Source of the DNA: Eutrigla gurnardus
Lineage: Eukaryota; Chordata; Actinopteri; Perciformes; Triglidae
Direction: 5' to 3'
Length of the DNA stretch: 64,000 bases
Assembly: GCA_963514095.1 (NCBI GenBank)
Contig: OY741264.1
Coordinates: forward strand, 31,093,598-31,157,597
Position 1 is the first letter of the stretch. Each line of letters opens with the position of its first letter. Shown one piece after another: positions 51,479-64,000 of the stretch. The notes under the pieces were generated by a model. The model had not been told where the DNA came from and did not search any database. It saw only the letters and a program-made list of their open reading frames with translations. The translations under genes were made by a program, and so were the position numbers.

Positions 51479-53326
51479 ATGGTGTCTGCGGAGGCAGGGG
51501 GGCACAGCTACTTGGTGGCATGCTGGCAGCCCATCCTGATCCTCATGCTGGGCACCGTCCTTTCTGGCTCCACCACCGGTTGCCCCTCCCGATGCGAATG
51601 CAACGGTCAGGAGCGTTCGGTCGTGTGCCACCGACGGAGAATGGCAGCTCTTCCCGAGGGCATACCCACGGAGACGAAGCTGCTGGACCTCAGCAAGAAC
51701 CGTCTGAAAGCTCTGGGCACCGAGGAGTTCATTAATTACCCTCAGCTGGAGGAGCTGCAACTTAACGAAAACACAATTTCATCCATTGAGCCTGGGACTT
51801 TTGGCAACCTTATGAACCTTCGAACTCTAGGTTTGCGCAACAACCAGCTGAAACTCATTCAGCTCGGGGTGTTCACAGGTCTGACCAACCTCACACAGCT
51901 GGATTTAAGTGAGAACAAAATTGTCATTCTGCTCGACTATATGTTCCAGGAGCTGTACAACCTGAGGGCTCTGGAGGTTGGTGACAATGACCTAGTTTTC
52001 ATCTCAACCCGATCATTTCATGGCCTCAGCAACCTTGAAAGCCTCAACATTGAGGGATGTAATCTGGCCTCAGTGCCCACTGATGCCCTTAGCCATCTGC
52101 ATAACCTGTTGTCACTTCGATTACGCTATTTCAACGTCAGTGTCATGAGGGATTACTCATTTAAGAGGCTATATCGGCTCCGAGTGCTGGAGATTTCTCA
52201 AATGCCTGCCCTGGATACCATGACCGCAAAAAGCTTGTTTGGACTCAACCTCACCTCGTTGTCCATCACAAACTGTAATCTAACCATCATCCCCTACCAA
52301 GCCATCAGCCACCTAAGATATCTTCGGTTTTTGAATCTGTCTTTCAACCCAATTCATACTGTGGAAGGGAACAAACTGTTCAATCTGCAGAAGCTCCAGG
52401 CATTTCATTTGGCTGGTGGGAGGTTATCTGCCATTGAGCCCTACTCTTTCAGAGGACTCAACCACCTACGTGTGCTCAATGTATCCAGCAATAGCTTGAA
52501 CACCCTAGAGGAGTCTGTCTTCCACTCAGTGGGAAACCTGGAGACTCTGGCTTTGTTTGACAACCCGCTGGCCTGCGACTGTCGCTTGCTCTGGGTCTTC
52601 CGCCGGCGGTGGAGGCTCAACTTTAACAGACAACAGCCCATGTGTGTTTCACCTGAAGTTGTTCACGGAAAAGAGTTCAAGGACTTTCCGGACAATCTCG
52701 CCTATAATTATTTCATCTGCCAGAAATCAAAGATCATGGATTATAAGGTTCAAGAAAGCCATGTGGACGAAGGAACTACAGTTCATTTCACTTGCCAAGC
52801 TGAAGGTGATCCGGTCCCCGTGATAATGTGGCTATCCCCCAAGAAGGACTACATCACTACCAAAACTGCGGGATCAAGACTTTCTGTGTCTGATGAGGGC
52901 ACATTGGAGGTGCGTTACGCCCAGATCCAAGACAACGGCACATACTTGTGCATTGCAAGCAATGCAGCAGGCAATGAGACCAAAGCTGCACACCTTTTTG
53001 TGCATAGCTACTCCCCCAATTGGCCCCACCAGCCAAACAAGACATTTGCCTTCATTTCCAACCAGCCCAGCGACGAAGGCGCTAATGTGACCCGGGCCAC
53101 AGTTCCATTTCCATTTGATGTGAAGACACTCATCATTGCAACCACCATGGGATTTATCTCTTTCCTCGGAGTTGTGCTTTTCTGTCTTGTAATATTATTC
53201 CTCTGGAGTCGGGGGAAAAACAATAATAAATCAAGTATAGAGGTTGAATATGTGCCACGTAAAGAGGAACCGGAGGAGCCCAGTCCAACTGAGGCCCCCA
53301 TACAATTCAACATGAAAATCATGTGA
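51479..53326 (+). CDS. lingo1: LINGO1, leucine-rich repeat and Ig domain-containing Nogo receptor-interacting protein
   Basis: A 615-residue uninterrupted frame. Residues 1-34 are a signal peptide with hydrophobic core; ACWQPIL and VLSG are shared with mammalian LINGO1. An LRR N-cap has cysteines 35, 39, 41 and 50. Leucine-rich repeats (LxxLxLxxN) run from about 65 to 355, then an LRR C-cap begins NPLACDC (362-368) with the WVFRRRWRLNF stretch. The Ig domain uses C439, W451 and C491 (DNGTYLC). SYSPNWPHQPNKTFAFISNQ leads to one membrane segment at about 551-575, then a short cytoplasmic tail with EYVPRK and an end FNMKIM. Length and one-exon coding match the family (human about 614-620). LINGO1 is known as a neuronal surface partner of Nogo receptor complexes that restrains myelination and axon growth. 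ATG 51,479 has strong context (A at -3, G at +4); an upstream in-frame start in the exon at 37.9 kb is possible. The paralogue (a or b) is unresolved. The tail has an extra EEPEEPSPTE-type acidic-proline stretch. Confidence 0.97.
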   Translation: MVSAEAGGHSYLVACWQPILILMLGTVLSGSTTGCPSRCECNGQERSVVCHRRRMAALPEGIPTETKLLDLSKNRLKALGTEEFINYPQLEELQLNENTISSIEPGTFGNLMNLRTLGLRNNQLKLIQLGVFTGLTNLTQLDLSENKIVILLDYMFQELYNLRALEVGDNDLVFISTRSFHGLSNLESLNIEGCNLASVPTDALSHLHNLLSLRLRYFNVSVMRDYSFKRLYRLRVLEISQMPALDTMTAKSLFGLNLTSLSITNCNLTIIPYQAISHLRYLRFLNLSFNPIHTVEGNKLFNLQKLQAFHLAGGRLSAIEPYSFRGLNHLRVLNVSSNSLNTLEESVFHSVGNLETLALFDNPLACDCRLLWVFRRRWRLNFNRQQPMCVSPEVVHGKEFKDFPDNLAYNYFICQKSKIMDYKVQESHVDEGTTVHFTCQAEGDPVPVIMWLSPKKDYITTKTAGSRLSVSDEGTLEVRYAQIQDNGTYLCIASNAAGNETKAAHLFVHSYSPNWPHQPNKTFAFISNQPSDEGANVTRATVPFPFDVKTLIIATTMGFISFLGVVLFCLVILFLWSRGKNNNKSSIEVEYVPRKEEPEEPSPTEAPIQFNMKIM

Positions 53327-53635
53327 ACCTCGAATGGAGGCCATGTCGTCTTACAAACTGCAGTCAGGATGCATACTATCTTCGCTTTAAATATGTACTC
53401 CGTTTACGAGCGATAGAAATTGCACAGCAGCAAACGCATCTTGACACTATACCCTCAACTTCTTTTTTTTTTTACTTCAGGGACTGAATCTTTAAAAGAA
53501 AATGTTGAATTTCAAATATTCAAATTTCTGTACATTTGTACTGGCAATCCTCAATCGGTATGTTAACATGCACTCAACAATTGTGTGTAAACTAAAGTAA
53601 TAGATTCAATAAATTGATCACATTGGATTGATTTC
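53327..53635 (+). other. lingo1: lingo1 3' UTR, proximal part
   Basis: Non-coding after the TGA at 53,324-53,326, with a T-run at 53,463-53,473. The first polyadenylation hexamer is at 53,608. Later hexamers (53,906 and 53,927) allow a longer UTR. The true end is not determined. Confidence 0.6.
53608..53613 (+). terminator. lingo1: Polyadenylation signal AATAAA, first candidate
   Basis: The first AATAAA downstream of lingo1, 282 bases after the stop codon. Alternatives are AATAAA at 53,906-53,911 and 53,927-53,932. Confidence 0.45.
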
Positions 53636-55725
53636 CAAAAATGAGCACAGTAGGTGGGTTACTGTCTGGAAGGAAGGTGGGGTCTTTCTATCAGCAAAAA
53701 ATAAAAGAAAGATATTGCTGTAGGATCGTGGTTCTGCTATTTTGCTTTGATTGATGTACAAAGCACAATAATCCAATATTAGAACCCAAGTTCTGTTGCT
53801 GGAAATGCAAGATGAGAGCATTTTCTCTGTGTTATATTGTCCCATCACAAGCAATCAACTAGTGTGGCATCAGGGTCAGTACACTGGAAAAGAAAAGAGA
53901 TAGTGAATAAAGGCATATTCTGAGACAATAAAGATGTGTTGACAAGAAAGAAACCATTGAATTACAAATATAAACTTTTACACTTACAATTTAGAGAAAA
54001 GGGGAAAATGATCAGTATTATAAAACAAATGTTTTGAGAAAAATATCAAAATATTTAGAGAAGTAATTTGGGGAATTTGACACATGTTCCATAAAGACAG
54101 GGTTGTCTCGGTGTACCTCACCACCTTTCCATGCGTCAGTGAAAAGAGGCCTTGGGCATGATTAAGATTGTGTTTTGAGGTTTTACCTGCACATGTCGGG
54201 ACTGCTGTCTGGAACAGAGCATTGTCCAAGAAAATCAATCGGTAGCCTTTACCTCCATTATAGCAATTTTGTTGACTGGGGTTCAATCTTACTGTGTACA
54301 TCAGTTATAATAACTGGAGTATTTCTTAATCTGGTTAACAGTCAAATTAAAAAATATGTGCATGTTAACACACTGGATAAAAAAAAGAAAAAAGCCAGTC
54401 CTACAGTATGTGCTCCTTTCTGCCAACAAAGGACGTTTGTCATTAAATGTATTAACATGTTCAGCTATACATATTTTTCCTGTATTTTATTCTTTCCTTG
54501 TACATTATGCTATGGCACAATAGTAATGCTTTTAATGACTGTGAGTTTTGAACACAATCTAAAGAGCAGATTCAATTGGATGTGACTGAATCAAAAGAAA
54601 GTATTACAGATTCTCAGAGTTCTCTTGAAAGTCATCAGATTAACAATTTATCATCAAGTGTAACAAAGTTAATTTGTTTACCCATTTGGCAGCTCAATAA
54701 TTGCGAGCAGTCTGTCCCAGTCCTGGGGATATATTGTCACCGGTGCATCCCAAAAATGCTGACATTATTCATGCGTTGCCTTAAGTAAGCCATTTTCCAG
54801 CTTTCAGCTGAGCAATACCCAATATTTATGCGTAAAATGGAGTTTCATGCCTCATAGGGATTTTATGTTGTGTAATTAATTTCACAGTCAAAGTCTGCTC
54901 TGAAGATAATGTGTTCATTAACTCTTAAAATACTTGTTTAAAAGGGATGGGCAGATGGAAATTCTATTAAAATAAATAACATTTTCTACTACCGGGTGCT
55001 TTTTTTGAATGCTAATCTATTATGAAAAAATGAGTGGGGAGACACATTTTTGATCTCTAAGTGAAGTGAGCTCCTGTGCTGCAAGTAAAGTATCTCATTG
55101 CTTTACTTAAGCAGCACACTTCACTGAACTCCCCTTAAATCCTTATCTCACAGCAGTCTTTTAATCTCGACACTTGCCAATGTGGTCATCAAACTTCATA
55201 TAGTGCATTCGGATCCGGTGGTAATGTTAAACCACCGTACGCTTGTCCAAACACCCAGGGATATATGTATCTGTGCACTGTAAATCAAAATGGCTTGTCA
55301 AAAATGGGAGCATGTGATGGAATTATATTTTTTTGCCGTCACACCTCAGTTTTCATCAGTCACGGCTGCGCCTTGTAAACTTCAGCTGTCCTTTGAGCTT
55401 AGCACATGACAACATTTCTTCCTAAGCACGATAAGTCTGTTAGCTGTGGCAATTTTTTTTATTTATTTTTTTTATGTTGCGTTCGCGGCCATGAGTGCTA
55501 CTAAATGGTCGGTTGTGGTGACAGCAGATGCTCACAACGGAAACGCATTCGACTGTCAGCTTGACGCAGGGGACGCTGGAAAATCTTGAAGGCATAAAGA
55601 CGACAGGTTTTGTTTTAAAGGAGCAACTGTCAGCCTGATCAAAATCACTAGTGCATCAAAGAATGACTAGTTTGCCTGTGGACAGGTTCTTAAAAAAACA
55701 ATGTTTTTTTGTTTTTTTTTATAAC

Positions 55726-55767
55726 GTGAAATAAACATGACATCATGTGAAATAAACATGACATCAT
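55726..55767. repeat. 21-bp perfect tandem duplication
   Basis: GTGAAATAAACATGACATCAT plus a second exact copy, then GTGA of a third. Confidence 0.95.
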
Positions 55768-58700
55768 GTGACACTCCAAGACAAGCTTGTGCAGGCGATG
55801 TGAGGGAGAGCAGAAGCCATCTCCTGTCTGAGAACCAAACATGAAAAACGGGACTGGATGTGTCTTGTTCATTCACTTGGAAAAAAAAAAACACACACAC
55901 ACACATTGGCAAAGACTGTTGGGAAATTGACTCAAGGCACAGAGTCTGTAAGAATGAAGGTTTAAGCTTGTACTGACTGAATAGAGGAGCCACGTGTTTT
56001 TTTTTTTTTTTCATTTTACTTTCTTTTATCTAACCTTTACTTAACTTTTGAGAATAGAATTCTATTTTCCACAAGAGACCTGACACATCATTTACCATTT
56101 GAAGGAATGAAACACAAGAAAGATGAAATCGAATCATCAATACACACAAGGAAGGGGAAGTCCAGCTGGAACAAGGTACACTCAGTAGAAAGCAGATCTC
56201 CGCCAGGTGTGCCTGCAACCACCGCTGCTGTATTGCATGGTTGAATGAATACAACCCAAAATTGGCGCCCCCCCCCCTCGTGTATACGAAACGTATCAGA
56301 TGTGCTTCCACTCGCACATCTCCCACGACAGATACGTTCCCAGTTTAATCTGTGCAGATGTCTGCACACGCTCAGGTGCAGGTGTGCGTCTCAGCTCTGT
56401 CTCAAGGTGTCAACGTGACTTGAAGCGTTTGTTTAGGCTTCGACTCTTATTTTTTCATGCATGTAAATGTGAGGTTGATGCCCAATTAAAAAAAAAACAC
56501 AGAATAACTGTATCTCTGGCCGCGGCGGAGCAGCCGCAGAGCAGCAGCTGAGGGACGGCGATGCAGTCAGCTCCGACCTGACGTCTATGTTTCCCCACCG
56601 CTGTGTCTCTGGCAGTCTGGCCGCTGAGTATAGCGGCTGCGATGGCCGTGATGCACATCGGCTGAGTTATCACTTGCAGGCCCTTATCGGCCAGGGGCCG
56701 GTTAGGAGCCGTGAGTGAGGAGTCAGCAGCAAATGGCAATATAAAACAGGGCAATAAAAGGAGTTTGGAGAAAGTGTGATCGACTGCAACCAGGACGAGT
56801 CCTTGAGTATGCAGCCATAAGTGCTCACCCCAAAAATATATAATGCAGTTTATGTGGAATGCAAGATCAGCCATGGAGATGCACACTCACTCTGATGGAC
56901 ACGTGCACACATGTGACCAATCACATGATCCTCCCTAGGAGATAATAACTTTAATGCTCGTAAAAAGCAAGAAAGCATGAAGGCAAAAAGGGAACGTTAT
57001 TGACAACAGCAAGACACAACAACAAAACGATTTCATGCTTGAGAAAAATCCCTCACTTTGTCCTCTATGATGGAATGCCCCAGTTCGATTGTTTAAAAGA
57101 CTATATGTAATACAAAGCAACCCCATTTTCTTTTTTTCCAAAAGGCTGACACATGACTGACCATCTACTCTGAGTGATGAGAGTTTTATTCCACTACCAC
57201 ACTTCATTGCAGCAGCACTAGAAACGTGGCTCTCCAGTATAGTAACCAGTTTGTACGACTGTTTAAAGGATAGAATTTTATTCACACCTCAATTATGCAA
57301 GCTGGAGAAGCTCGCAGGCCTGCTGCACTCTGGGCTCATAAAGAGACGAGCAGTCGGCAGCCAGACGTACTGAGCCAAGTAATCACTGAAACTTGAAAAT
57401 CGATTCTGTAATGAAACCAGTGTTGAGAAGCGGAGAAAAAGACGCTGATATGGGTGAACAAAGTTTATTCTTCATCAAAAAATTAGCCTCATTGGCGGCA
57501 GAAATTCCCACAAACTGGAGCTGAGCCACGGCTTGTTGAGAACACACAGCAAATTGTTGAAATCTATTGAATATTCCAAGTTTGATTAAATAACGCACCG
57601 GTCTAAAATAATAATTTCTGAATTCGTTTGGACCGACATGATGTGCAAATTTAGTGCTGTGAAACCAATTTGTCGACAAATGTATTCAAGCCGTCAAGAA
57701 GGTTTTCAAGTGATGTGAAAGAAAAATGTGGAATATTTTCACCATAGCTTGTAGAGGAGATTAAGATTAATAAGGCAGCCAAGAAAATAACCAAAGGGGA
57801 GAAAACTTAACGGCACTTCACAAGTAAATAATGAAGCTTGGGAAAAACACACGCCCAAGGACTTAATATTTCTCTTTGACAGGTGAGATGGGAGCTACAT
57901 CTGGGGGTTATTATGAGCTGTCAACAATTTAAAATCAATTTGGAAGCGTGCATTGGTAATATAAGGGCTAAAAGGCTGCTTAAATAGGCATTCAAAATCT
58001 CATTTTTTGATCAATTAGCCACAAGCTCTACTCGGAAGTGTTTGATGCTCATCAGATGAAGGAGGAATCAGTCAATCAGGCTGCGAGTTGATTTCAATTT
58101 CAAGGCCGTTTATTGGTAACGAGACCAAGGATGAACAAAGGCTCATCTGCCTCGATGAACACAAAACACCCAGTGTAAATAGCCCAGCACAAGGGAAGTA
58201 GGCTCCATCCTGATGTGGGTTTCCAGCTATACAGAAACAAAAATGTCACATAATCGGGCCAGCTCAAGGTCTTATGCAATGAACTCCTATATGAGGTCTC
58301 TTATATACCACCCTGGCCTCTCTGAATACAAACAAATAGGAATATTGTGGTTATTGTGAGCATCCTTATCACAAGAATGCAAGCTTGATGGAAGATGAAG
58401 GAAGATTTACATGAAAGTATGACACTGACGGGGAATATGGATACAAAACACAGACCACTCTTCATGTTCCATGCAAAATTTCAAATAATGTTGATGTTTC
58501 TTCACTACAGTAAGTCACATGAGTCGCTAGGCACGTGACTCGTTTGTAACTCTTGTGTAAATAGAGTATTTGCTCATTTCATCAAGAACGTTAGTACAAG
58601 ATAATCAGATATTTGGAGAAATCTGAGTTAGTATGCGCTTGTTATGAATTTAGACAACCTAAATGTTTATCATGGTATCTCGATATATGATTTCACCACA

Positions 58701-59280
58701 ATGTGATTCCATTGAAAGATGAATTAACTCCCAAACCTTATGGGATGCTCTCTTTATTTATTCATATTGTTTAATATGTTCAAAGTCCTGAAATATGTCA
58801 TCTTCAAGGAAAAGCAGACGCTTTTTCCGCCTCTGTCATTACTATCTATAACTGTGTACCGATGGTGGAATGCTTGTGACAGAATTAGGTCATATACAAA
58901 AGTAAAATGATGGCAGTAATTGGAAGTTCCTCTCAGACACAACAGCATTCACAAGGGTTTTCTGTGAAGAGTCCCTATTAAGAACGGCGTATTGACAACA
59001 TGTACCTCCAACTACACTTTTCTGACCATTTATTTTCGCCTCGTTACAGTTTTTAAAAAGAAGACAGAAGTGGCATTTCATCACACTCCAGTGGCATTTC
59101 ATGCACACGATGCACATACTTTTGTGAGTTTGACCTCACTGTGCAGAGTCGCCTGCTTACAGCTTTCTGCTGCTTAGCAACATGTTCGTGGCAAGACACG
59201 TATTAGTTACAGCCATGAGACGGAGTGCATAGGAGCATAGACTTCCCTGAATGGATAATGTGGAAAGTAGGCAGTGCAAA

Positions 59281-59340
59281 CGTGTGTGTCTGTGAGTGCG
59301 TGCGTGTTTGTGTGTGTGTGTGTGGGTGTGTGTGTGGGTG
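59281..59340. repeat. (GT)n microsatellite, imperfect
   Basis: GT repeats with C, A and GG interruptions over about 60 bases. Confidence 0.9.
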
Positions 59341-62300
59341 GCCAAGGTTAACTGTCCATCTGGACTAGAGGGAGATACGCAGACGGGGCAGCTTCGTTCA
59401 GGTGTCTGGCAGGAGAAAAAATCCATTCATCTCAACATTTTTTCCAACAGACTTATTGTTTTGGGTCTAAACTGAATGAATTAAGGCAGAAAAATAAATA
59501 ATAAATGCCTGACCAACATAAGAGTTACAATCTCAATGATCTCCGTTTCATTCTCTTGGGCGGCATCTGTGGCGACAAGTGGTTTGTTTTTGGATTTAAC
59601 TTCCTGAAATGCTGCAATCTCCCGGGTCTGAAAAGTGAAGCCAAAGCTGAAGTGCCTTAAACTTGCATTTCTTCTGATGGCCACTATGGGGGCAACTAGT
59701 TGCAAAAAGAAGTCTGGTTGTGTAGAAGTTTATGAAAATTGACGCTACTTTTCAGTTGATATCTAGGTAGGCATTGTAAACGTAAGTTTATAGTTGCTAG
59801 TTTCATGTCTTCTTCAAATTTAATATATATATCGATATGATGTTGATGCATTGCTGTCGAAAGGTTTATGTCAATTGAGAAAACATGCAAATTGATTACC
59901 AATGAAAAGATCACAAAGACTACATCTAGACATTTCTACCTTGTACAAAATCACAAAATGAGTGCAGGTATAAGTCCTTTGAACACTTACTAAGTCTGAA
60001 GTTCTAGCTGTTTGTAATCAATCAACACACTTAATTATATTCTCCACTGAAATGTGTTTTTACTTAACCTCACCTTATCCAGCGCCTTGAGAGTTTATAA
60101 TTGAGTTTACGTTAGAGTGCAGATAATATAATTTGGGACTTTGCCATCATCTTATGAATGTGGAGTAACAGCTCCAGCTGCCCTTCAATTTCAGCCAAAC
60201 GTTCTTTTGAATACATGTGTGAAATGTACGACTCAAAACAGCTTTAACCTTGTCAAATTTTCAATTTTCAAAAGACTGAATATTTTGAAAGAATATTTTC
60301 CAGGTTCAACACACCTTCATGTTTGTGTAAAAGCTACAAATTCCCTGAGGAAAAAGAAATCCACAGAATATTAGAAAGCAGGGGGATAAACATGAGATGT
60401 GAGAGAAGTGGCGCCTGGTGGGTGTTTGCGGAGGCGGGGCTGTGTGCGGACTAATCTGTTATGACACGAGAATGGCCGTCCCTGGTTACTTCCCTTTCAC
60501 ACTTTTCTCTGGTTAAAGCACAGTATCTTGGCATAAGATCAAGAGTTGTTGATGCTTCACAGTCGGTTGTTGACGTGTGCTTCTATCCTCCAACATAAAT
60601 GTGGGCAACACAGTTTAAGTTAATTGCTACTTGCAAAATGAAAAGTAATTTGTCAGGATCAATCTTGATCTTGAGTGCAATCCTACTTAGGAGGCAACTT
60701 CCGTCTATGTTTCACGTGATCTCAGTTGATTATACACACACTTTCTCATCATTAAATTAAAGTCTACTGACTGCATCTCGAAGTAAAGAGTTTTTGCTTT
60801 TGTTTATTCGGCAAATCATTTAATACTAACAACATTTTTTATTAAACAATTGCACAGATTGCGTTCTGAAACATGGTGGCCATCTTTGTCCATTCAGAAC
60901 AATTGCTCATTTCAAACACGTATGGATGCTGATGCTAGAGGTGCTCGAATTTATAACATCTGGAACAATTTACGACTACCATATAGTCATTAATTACCGT
61001 GCGTCTGCCAACAGCAGCGTCTCCCCATAGCACAGTCCTGCTTGAGTTGGAGCTAACAGCTAACGCTAATGGAGGTTGGATTGACTTGCATTATGATGCG
61101 TTAAAGCTCTTTTCAGTAAAAATGTGGATTAGGCAAGGGTACATTATAATACTATCATAGTTTTCAAATGTAATCTTGTGAAAGAGAGTATTTGGCAAAA
61201 AACTTATACACCAATTTGAAGGAAATATTTTTACAGAAATATAAAATAGATTTGAAAGAGAATTAAGACCTGTTTAATTTCCTAACCAGAGCTCTAAACA
61301 TGTTATAAAACATAATCAAAACTACTCATTATGAGATCTTTTAAATCAAAGCAAGTGTTTATATTTAAAATATACTTAGTCATATAATTTGAACTGTGTT
61401 GTTTAGGGTTTGGTGGAGCCAAACTGCTGAAAAATCATAAATCAAAACAATATTTAGCTACGGTATATCTTAGTCAAATGTAGTAGTAAATATATAATAG
61501 TAAAAATATATATTTTTTAAATACCACAAATAAAACGCCAGTTCGGATGATCTTGAATGAATAAATGAGCATCCAGAAAACCACATCTGAGAGCCTTTTG
61601 TGTTGAGCGATATACACAGTGAGCATTTCATGCTATCCAAGGACAAATCTCAAACCCCTCAGATCATCACATAATTAACATTCAAGCACAGTATGATGGG
61701 CGGCCTCATAAATGTGTCTGACACTTTTGTAGGGCACCAATATGTTACAGTGTTTCACAATTTTTTCACAATTTTAAATTGCTCATGGGTTCCTCACTGA
61801 GACCGAATTAATCATGCGTTGTTATCTTTATAACAAATGGGTTCACAGTGCTCTTTCCTTTTTCCTTATCGAGTGATGAAAGTGATAGAAAATCAGCGAG
61901 GCACGCTGGCAAAAACCTGCCATTCTGTTTCACTTGTTGAGTTTATTTGTTAGCCAGCGGTGACAGATGGCGTCGTGGCTTTCATCAACATTTTGTACTC
62001 GGTTCAAGTTGTGTTTGTTGGGAGTTGGCACTTTAATGTTACAGTCTTCTGAAATTTCACTGAAGCTTTGGCACCAATGATTACATTGAACTTCTTTGAA
62101 ACAGATTTGGTATAATCAATTCGCCATTATGCTGATATCCAGCGGTTTTCCCCATATATCAATACGTTTCTGAATGTACATATTAAGAACTGAATATTGA
62201 TTGTTATCAACCTTTGGTTACAAAATACAGTCAACACTTTCAAGATTCAACCACAGCCAGGTGTGCTTCATGAACACTGAAACATGTTTTGCCTGCAGGT

Positions 62301-64000
62301 ATTATTCCACCTGCTCATACAGTCTGCTAAGTAATTCCTTCCTAATAAGGTGTTCAGTGCAAAACATTATCCCAAAGCTAGAAGTTATGAGGCTTCAGCA
62401 GTCTGAGTGAAACCGAGTGGGTAAAGTTACACTCTTTTTAATGTGACCTTCCTTCTGTTTCCCTGACGCAGAGTGATGCAGTGCAGTGGAAGGATTCTTC
62501 CAGAACTAGGTGATGTTGTACTAAGAGACTACATTTGGAAGATCACAATAACTCAGGTTGTTGAAGCTCACGTTGCCTTTTAAATAAACTTTGGAATGCG
62601 TCATTTGCACAGAACATGGCACTTAAACCCACTGGAATCACTATAGATTTAGTTAAGAAACCCTTCCCAATGCACTTCCAATGTATGAGAGGGGAATGTA
62701 TGGATGGATTGATATCCAATAGAGGGGTGAGACAATAAAAGAATACATTATTTTTGGTCATTATCGGGATTATCGTGACTCATCTGACACAATATAAAGA
62801 GTGGATCATTTAATAGCCAGTATGAACTGGAGGGATATCATATCATATAACATATCATTTCTGCAATAGGGCAAATTAAAAGTCCCAAAGAAAATCCAAA
62901 TTCCCAGCCTGCAGTTGTATAATCAACGCACCTCAAAATTTCAAGACAGTGCGCGAGCTACACAGCTTCAAATTATTTTTATCCCGGTAATTAGCCATGC
63001 CAGTTGTTCCTCAATTCAACCACCACCACGTGTTATTTCTTCCTGCCTGGAACCTTCGCGCATATATTAAGCTAATTCTGCAGCGACATGGACAGGCTGA
63101 CGGACAGCTTCTTCCTGTGAGACTGTAGTCCCAGTATGACAGTGATGGGATTCATTAATCATTAGCAGCCTGCAGACATCTGACCCACACCCAATATGCC
63201 TGCTGCGAGGCCTGTTAAACTGAGCCACTCAGCTAGTGCCTCCACACATGGATACTGAGATTATTGGGTTATACAAATATAGACCTGCCAAAAGGAATGC
63301 AATGGTGTTATTGGGTTTTTAGGTTTGCTCATTTCCAACATTTCTCTCGTCAGACCCACCGATGTCGTACCAACGGGCCATCCTTCACTTCCTTTTGGCA
63401 CTCAGTAATATGTAGCACAATCCATAATGTGAGTGGCCAATTCCAGAGCGGCAGAGCAGGGTGCAAAAGGGAGCAGATGATTTAAAATGGAACTAACTTG
63501 CCCTCAAGCAGGCCTCATAATTGAGAACGATAAGAAATTATACAACTCAGATATTCAAGGGAAATATAATGCATTTCAAACACGTTTCTTTTTTTGTTAA
63601 AGTTAAAATCCTGTAAGTGTGCTACATACCACTTGACATTGTGTTGTGTACTGTATGAAAGAAACGACAAGTCATTACAACGCGTTCTGGGTTGCCATGC
63701 CGCAGAACCTCGGCCATTGTAGGGACCATCTCGCAAAAAAGGTCCCTGGAGCTTTCTGAGAAACAGAACAGCATTTAAGGTGAAAGTGAGGATTCCAAAG
63801 CCAAATGCCAGGTAGAAGATAATGGTGGTATTTGAGACAAATACAGGAATGCAGCACTAGACTGGGGTTTAAACAGAAAGGAGAAGAAAACACTGCAATT
63901 TCTGTCTTATGACTATAATGGAGCTGCCGGGGTTTTGACAAGGTCGTTCATCGAGCAGTGACTCAAAAATTGCTTCACTGGGAATCTCAGGTGCTGTGAT

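Larger units (their letters stand above)
53636..64000. other. Downstream gene-free stretch
   Basis: No gene is recognised on either strand. It holds a 21-bp tandem duplication (55,726-55,767), T-runs (55,704-55,720 and 55,997-56,011), a C-run at 56,268-56,277, a GC-rich patch at 56,515-56,720 and a GT tract at 59.3 kb. The first 1-2 kb may include a longer lingo1 3' UTR. Confidence 0.4.

Noticed and set aside
51398..51760. 120-codon minus-strand frame over the lingo1 start
   Set aside because: Shadow of the lingo1 coding exon.
56455..56886. 143-codon minus-strand frame
   Set aside because: Passes through the GC-rich patch; no recognisable domain, no splice context. Open by composition.

Overview
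This window looks like teleost fish chromosomal DNA. It is AT-rich and mostly non-coding, with many microsatellites, a worn L2-like LINE, a tRNA-derived SINE and several dispersed repeats that I recognise as common in fish genomes. Nearly all short open frames are chance. The one complete protein-coding block is a single large exon at 51,479-53,326 (+) encoding a 615-residue LINGO1 protein: a secreted-side LRR plus Ig domain neuronal membrane protein whose coding region sits in one exon in vertebrates. I cannot tell from the sequence whether it is the lingo1a or lingo1b duplicate.

Layout. 1-15.9 kb: intergenic or intronic DNA with a decayed LINE (3.77-4.95 kb), a SINE (8.87-9.04 kb), a dispersed repeat (13.5-13.7 kb) and a long GAA tract (15.2 kb). 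15.99-16.5 kb: a short exon on the minus strand that reads as a start codon plus signal peptide and ends at a strong splice donor, with microsatellite-rich 5' sequence and TATA-, CCAAT- and CRE-like motifs behind it. This is probably exon 1 of an unidentified secreted or membrane protein whose other exons I could not find. 16.5-37.2 kb: no genes seen; two minisatellites (21.06 and 34.73 kb), (TA)n tracts, LINE/SINE-like tails and one small CpG-rich patch (27.16 kb). 37.2-37.93 kb: a pyrimidine-rich stretch followed by an exon-like segment ending in a consensus donor. It carries ATG-ACA-GTC-CTG in exactly the phase that joins the lingo1 exon, so it is a good candidate for an upstream lingo1 5' exon. 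37.93-51.47 kb: the putative lingo1 intron, with repeats and a hairpin. 51.47-53.6 kb: the lingo1 coding exon and 3' UTR. 53.6-64 kb: downstream DNA with no gene recognised.

Main points: (1) the proposed split start of lingo1, with at least three upstream ORFs in the 5' exon; (2) the lingo1 acceptor is immediately followed by GTAAGC, giving a back-to-back 3'/5' splice site of the recursive-splicing type; (3) an orphan signal-peptide exon on the opposite strand, head-to-head with lingo1 about 21 kb away. All exon calls other than the 615-residue lingo1 frame are inferences from splice signals and reading phase and need transcript data.
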